Shown: positions 5,838 to 8,751 of the stretch, piece after piece | Layout of the letters: each line of letters starts with the position of its first letter | How positions within the stretch are numbered: position 1 is the stretch's first letter | Source: Nitrospirota bacterium | GTDB lineage: Bacteria > Nitrospirota > Thermodesulfovibrionia > UBA6902 > BMS3Bbin08 | Direction of reading: 5' to 3' | DNA length: 8,751 bases | Assembly: GCA_030637135.1 (NCBI GenBank) | Contig: DAOVVO010000054.1 | Span: 1 to 8,751 of the forward strand | The notes under the pieces: generated by a model | Seen by the model: only the letters and a program-made list of their open reading frames with translations | The model's database searches: none | Told to the model about the DNA's origin: nothing | Made by a program: the position numbers and the translations under genes

Positions 5838-7714
5838 TGAAGATTTCCTTGCCTTCAGGAAAAAGCATATCCGGTACTCCCGGGTCATCTATTATGGAGT
5901 CGCTCAAAAAAGAAGGCATTTATCTTACATCATCATGCGGTGGAAAAGGCACGTGCGGTAAATGCAAGATACTCATTAAGTCAGGTCAGGTTAATATACG
6001 CTCAACATTAAAGCTTGCACAGGAGGAAATAAAAAAAGGTTTTGCCCTCGCATGCCAGAGCTTTCCATCTGAAGATGTCCTGATAGAAATACCGAAAGAG
6101 TCAGAACTTACCATTGAAGGCAAAATTGCTACTGGGAAGTCAAAAGATCTTCAAGCCATATTAAAATCAGCAGGGGCTGAGATAGATCCCCTTACAACGA
6201 GGATTGTCCTTCAACTTCCTCAGCCCTCTCTTAACGACAATATAAGCGACCTTGAAAGATTAAAGAGGGAGCTCTTTTCAAAAGGGCTCGGGTGCTTAAG
6301 GGTTCCTTTTCGGTTTTTGATAAACCTCGCGAGAACGGTCAGAAAAAAGAACTGGGAGATAACACTCTGTGTTATACACCGCGGGGAATGCGACGAAATT
6401 ACAAACATTTATCAGGGTGACCAAAGAACTCCCCAATACGCCGTTGCTCTTGACATAGGAACCACAACACTTGTGGTGTATCTCATTAACCTTACGGATG
6501 GGAACCTTGTAGATGTCGCCTCTGTCTATAATTCACAGATAAGGTTTGGTGATGATGTTATAACAAGGATTGTGTATGCTACCGAGCACAATGGATTGAA
6601 GAGCTTGAACAAGACAATTATAACGGATGTTAATATCCTTCTTGCGTTGTTGGCAAAAACCCATAGTATAGATAGTAATTCGATAGACCACCTCGTTATA
6701 GCAGGTAATACAACAATGACTCATCTTTTTTTAGGGCTTGACCCTTCCGCTATAAGAGAAGAACCCTATATTCCTACAGCGAATAGCTTCCCACTTGCAT
6801 TTGCCGGAGAACTCGGTATAAAAGTACATCCGAATACCCCTGTTTATACCTCCCCGTGCGTGGCCAGTTATGTTGGTGGGGATATAGTTTCAGGACTGCT
6901 GGCAGCGAGATTACATAAAAAACAGGAGTTGAGCATTTTTATGGATATTGGAACAAACGGAGAAATAGTTCTTGGGAATTCCGAATGGCTTGTGGCAGCA
7001 GCGTGCTCCGCTGGTCCGTGTTTTGAGGGCAGCGGTATGAAACACGGCATGAGGGCGACTGATGGGGCTATAGAAGATGTGCATATTAACCCCTCAACGC
7101 TGGAACCGGAGATAAAGGTAATAGGTGATAATATCCTTCCCATAGGGATATGCGGCTCAGGAATGATTGATGCGGTTGCAGAAATGTTTTTAACAGGGCT
7201 TTTAGACCAGAAGGGGAAATTGCAGCGAGGGGTTTCACACAGAGTAAGAGAAGGAGAAGATGGTCTCGAGTTTGTAGTCTATTCCGGAGAAAGCGGGGAT
7301 ATTGTCCTTACAGAACCTGACATAGAGAATATAGTAAGGGCAAAGGCTGCTATCTATGCGGGATTTTCCATACTCCTTAAGGAGGTAGGGTATACATTCA
7401 ATGATGTACACAAAGTGTATATTGCAGGAGGTTTTGGGAAATTTTTGGATGTAGAAAAAGCCGTTATTCTGGGCATGCTTCCAGACTTAGAAAGAGAAAA
7501 ATTTAAGTTCCTGGGGAATACATCAATTACAGGGGCATATCTCTGTTGTCTTTCTCGACAGATGCGCGAAGAGGCAGAAGAAATAGCACGGAAAATGACC
7601 TATCTTGAACTTTCTGTGTCACGTTCATTCATGGATGAATACATTTCAGGACTGTTTATCCCGCATACTGATATAGACGCCTTTGAAAGCGTTAAAAAAC
7701 TTTTAAAGAAATAA
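5837..7714 (+). CDS. RACo-type [2Fe-2S]/ASKHA reductive activator of corrinoid proteins
   Basis: RACo-family proteins use ATP to drive electron transfer from a [2Fe-2S] cluster to an inactive Co(II) corrinoid protein, restoring Co(I) in the acetyl-CoA pathway or corrinoid methyltransferases. The 625 residues match the known layout and length. A plant-type ferredoxin domain (1-90) carries Cys34, Cys40, Cys43 and Cys73 (SCGGKGTCGKC and ACQS). A linker and middle domain follow (about 95-200). The C-terminal DUF4445/ASKHA ATPase domain shows VALDIGTTT (203-211), IAGNTTMTHLF (288-298), FMDIGTNGEI (368-377), SAGPCFEGSG (391-400), GICGSGMID (437-445) and YIAGGFGKFLD (528-538). It lacks the two C-terminal [4Fe-4S] motifs of RamA-type activators. 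Its target corrinoid protein is not in the window. Coupling to hemB suggests a joint cofactor role, which is inference. Confidence 0.85.
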   Translation: MKISLPSGKSISGTPGSSIMESLKKEGIYLTSSCGGKGTCGKCKILIKSGQVNIRSTLKLAQEEIKKGFALACQSFPSEDVLIEIPKESELTIEGKIATGKSKDLQAILKSAGAEIDPLTTRIVLQLPQPSLNDNISDLERLKRELFSKGLGCLRVPFRFLINLARTVRKKNWEITLCVIHRGECDEITNIYQGDQRTPQYAVALDIGTTTLVVYLINLTDGNLVDVASVYNSQIRFGDDVITRIVYATEHNGLKSLNKTIITDVNILLALLAKTHSIDSNSIDHLVIAGNTTMTHLFLGLDPSAIREEPYIPTANSFPLAFAGELGIKVHPNTPVYTSPCVASYVGGDIVSGLLAARLHKKQELSIFMDIGTNGEIVLGNSEWLVAAACSAGPCFEGSGMKHGMRATDGAIEDVHINPSTLEPEIKVIGDNILPIGICGSGMIDAVAEMFLTGLLDQKGKLQRGVSHRVREGEDGLEFVVYSGESGDIVLTEPDIENIVRAKAAIYAGFSILLKEVGYTFNDVHKVYIAGGFGKFLDVEKAVILGMLPDLEREKFKFLGNTSITGAYLCCLSRQMREEAEEIARKMTYLELSVSRSFMDEYISGLFIPHTDIDAFESVKKLLKK

Positions 7715-7744
7715 GATTACATTGCTATGGATTATGTTACAATG
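7715..7744 (+). repeat. tandem 15-base imperfect repeat after the RACo-like gene
   Basis: GATTACATTGCTATG (7715-7729) is followed directly by GATTATGTTACAATG (7730-7744), with 11 of 15 positions identical. It begins on the base after the stop codon. The rest of the gap to 7846 is AT-rich, with a run of T and A at 7803-7820, and shows no strong terminator hairpin or convincing promoter. The repeat may be chance. Confidence 0.35.
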
Positions 7745-7846
7745 AGTCAAAATCAGAACCCTTACGTTTCAGTATTCAGAACATTAGTGAATCTTCCCTG
7801 GATTTTTTTAAATTAAAAAATTGCCGGAATGACAATAGATTCAGGC

Positions 7847-7854
7847 TAAGGAGG
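7847..7854 (+). promoter_or_regulatory. strong ribosome binding site of the receiver gene
   Basis: TAAGGAGG is a near-complete complement of the 16S rRNA 3' end, six bases before the ATG at 7861. It is the best such site in the window and implies high translation of the receiver protein. Confidence 0.75.
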
Positions 7855-7860
7855 AAGTAT

Positions 7861-8226
7861 ATGGATAAAAAAAAGGTTCTCCTCGTTGATGATAGCACTG
7901 CTGTTACTAAACAATTACAGAAAATCCTTGATGATTCTGGCATATTTGAAGTTGTTGGACATGCAAAAAACGGTGCTGAAGGTATACAACTCTATGCATC
8001 CTTGAAGCCTGATATTGTCTGTATGGACCTTATTATGCCGGTAATGGACGGGCTTCAGGCGATTAGGACAATCGTAAGTCGTGACAAGGGCGCTAAAATA
8101 GTAGTGATATCTTCAGCTGCAGGCGTCGGAGAAAAGACCATGGAGGCTCTTAAATTCGGTGCAAAAAATGCAATTTCAAAGCCGTTTGAGCAGGAAAAGG
8201 TTATCGAGATATTAAAGAATCTATAA
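7861..8226 (+). CDS. single-domain CheY-like response regulator
   Basis: The 121 residues make up one receiver domain with no output domain. The acidic pocket is Asp10 and Asp11 (LLVDDS), the phosphoacceptor is Asp56 (CMDLIMPVMDG), the Ser/Thr switch is Ser84 (VVISSA) and the conserved lysine is Lys107 (ISKPFE). It should be phosphorylated by a histidine kinase encoded elsewhere and act through a protein partner, as CheY does. The usual aromatic switch residue (Tyr106 in E. coli CheY) is Ala104 here (GAKNAISKPF), so signal read-out may differ. A gap of 146 bases separates it from the preceding gene and 21 bases from the next, so it probably opens a new operon with the MshEN-like protein. Confidence 0.93.
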   Translation: MDKKKVLLVDDSTAVTKQLQKILDDSGIFEVVGHAKNGAEGIQLYASLKPDIVCMDLIMPVMDGLQAIRTIVSRDKGAKIVVISSAAGVGEKTMEALKFGAKNAISKPFEQEKVIEILKNL

Positions 8227-8247
8227 AAAAATAAAAAAGGAGTAAAA

Positions 8248-8751
8248 ATGGGGGTAAAATTTTTTGGTCAATACCTTTTAGAAAAAAATATTATCAAACC
8301 TCAAGAACTTATAGAAGCAGTTCAATTTCAGGATTCAAAAAATCGCTCTTTCGGTGAGTATGCCATATCAAAAGGTTATCTTACGATAGAAGACATTGAA
8401 AAAATTCACAATGAGCAGAGACGTATTGACATGCGTTTTGGAGAACTTGCTGTTAAAATGGGGCTCTTGACTCCTGATCAGGTTAAAGAGATATTAACTC
8501 TGCAAATTAATGAACACGTATTTATAGGGGAGGCACTTGTAAAAAAGGGGGTTTTAACCCGTGATGTTTTGGAGAGAGAGCTTGCCCTCTTTCAGAAGGA
8601 CCAGAGCAAATACAAAATAGGTCGTATCATAACGCCGGCTGGTGTCAAAAACCCGGACATTGTAAGAGAAATAGTAGACATGTCCCAAAAGATTCTCCAG
8701 CGTTTAACACGCTTAATTATAAAGGTCGGCACCGGGTATGTGAGCAGTGAG
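8248..8751 (+). CDS. protein with four tandem MshEN-type motifs (partial, 3' end outside window)
   Basis: The first 168 codons are present and the frame is open at the right edge. AAGGAG (8237-8242), five bases upstream, supports the ATG. The visible part is built from four copies of a 24-25-residue motif of the form hGxxhhxxGhhxxxxhxxxhxxQ: residues 5-28, 34-57, 63-86 and 92-116. The glycines at 7, 36, 65 and 94 are exactly 29 apart, leaving five-residue spacers. This is the pattern of MshEN (T2SSE_N), the c-di-GMP-binding N-domain of type II secretion/pilus ATPases, which normally has two such motifs. Only motif 3 (RFGELAVKMGLL) keeps the leading Arg of the RLG signature. A weaker IGRIITPAG follows at 124. 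The downstream domain is unseen; no ATPase motif is in view. Role inferred: partner or effector of the adjacent receiver. Confidence 0.75.
   Translation, partial: MGVKFFGQYLLEKNIIKPQELIEAVQFQDSKNRSFGEYAISKGYLTIEDIEKIHNEQRRIDMRFGELAVKMGLLTPDQVKEILTLQINEHVFIGEALVKKGVLTRDVLERELALFQKDQSKYKIGRIITPAGVKNPDIVREIVDMSQKILQRLTRLIIKVGTGYVSSE

Noticed and set aside
5541..5888. 115-residue minus-strand frame across the hemB/RACo junction
   Set aside because: Antisense to two well-supported genes and with no recognisable motif.

Overview
The window reads as ordinary bacterial chromosome from an AT-leaning, Gram-negative organism, with every supported gene on the + strand. Gram-negative is inferred from the YidC protein, which has an N-terminal membrane anchor and a large periplasmic domain before its five-helix core. 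A RACo-type corrinoid activase and a GC-rich intergenic repeat would fit an organism with corrinoid/Wood-Ljungdahl chemistry, such as an anammox planctomycete (Brocadiales), or a Nitrospirota, Omnitrophota or Desulfobacterota lineage. The sequence alone does not settle which.

Region 1 (1-3788) is the conserved ribosomal L34/membrane-insertion cluster rpmH - yidD - yidC - mnmE. The canonical order is rpmH-rnpA-yidD-yidC-mnmE. Here rnpA (RNase P protein) is absent, and a gap of about 180 bases with stops in the frames checked takes its place. Upstream of rpmH there is a plausible sigma-70 type promoter and a leader with three TCTGAT units spaced exactly 19 bases apart.

Region 2 (3814-4868) holds a cation diffusion facilitator (CDF) efflux protein 25 bases after mnmE, then an intergenic stretch with a compact GC-rich, hairpin-forming REP-like element.

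Region 3 (4869-7714) is a two-gene unit. hemB (5-aminolevulinate dehydratase, the tetrapyrrole entry pathway) overlaps by one base (TAATG) a 625-residue [2Fe-2S]/ASKHA protein of the RACo type, which uses ATP to reactivate oxidised corrinoid proteins. The pairing links making tetrapyrrole precursor with keeping a corrinoid cofactor in its Co(I) state.

Region 4 (7861 to the end) starts a signalling operon. A single-domain CheY-like receiver is followed 21 bases later by a protein, cut by the window edge, whose visible part is four copies of a 24-residue MshEN-type motif at an exact 29-residue period. MshEN domains are known c-di-GMP receptors and normally carry two such motifs, so this looks like two MshEN units in tandem beside a receiver. 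It is the least conventional item in the window.
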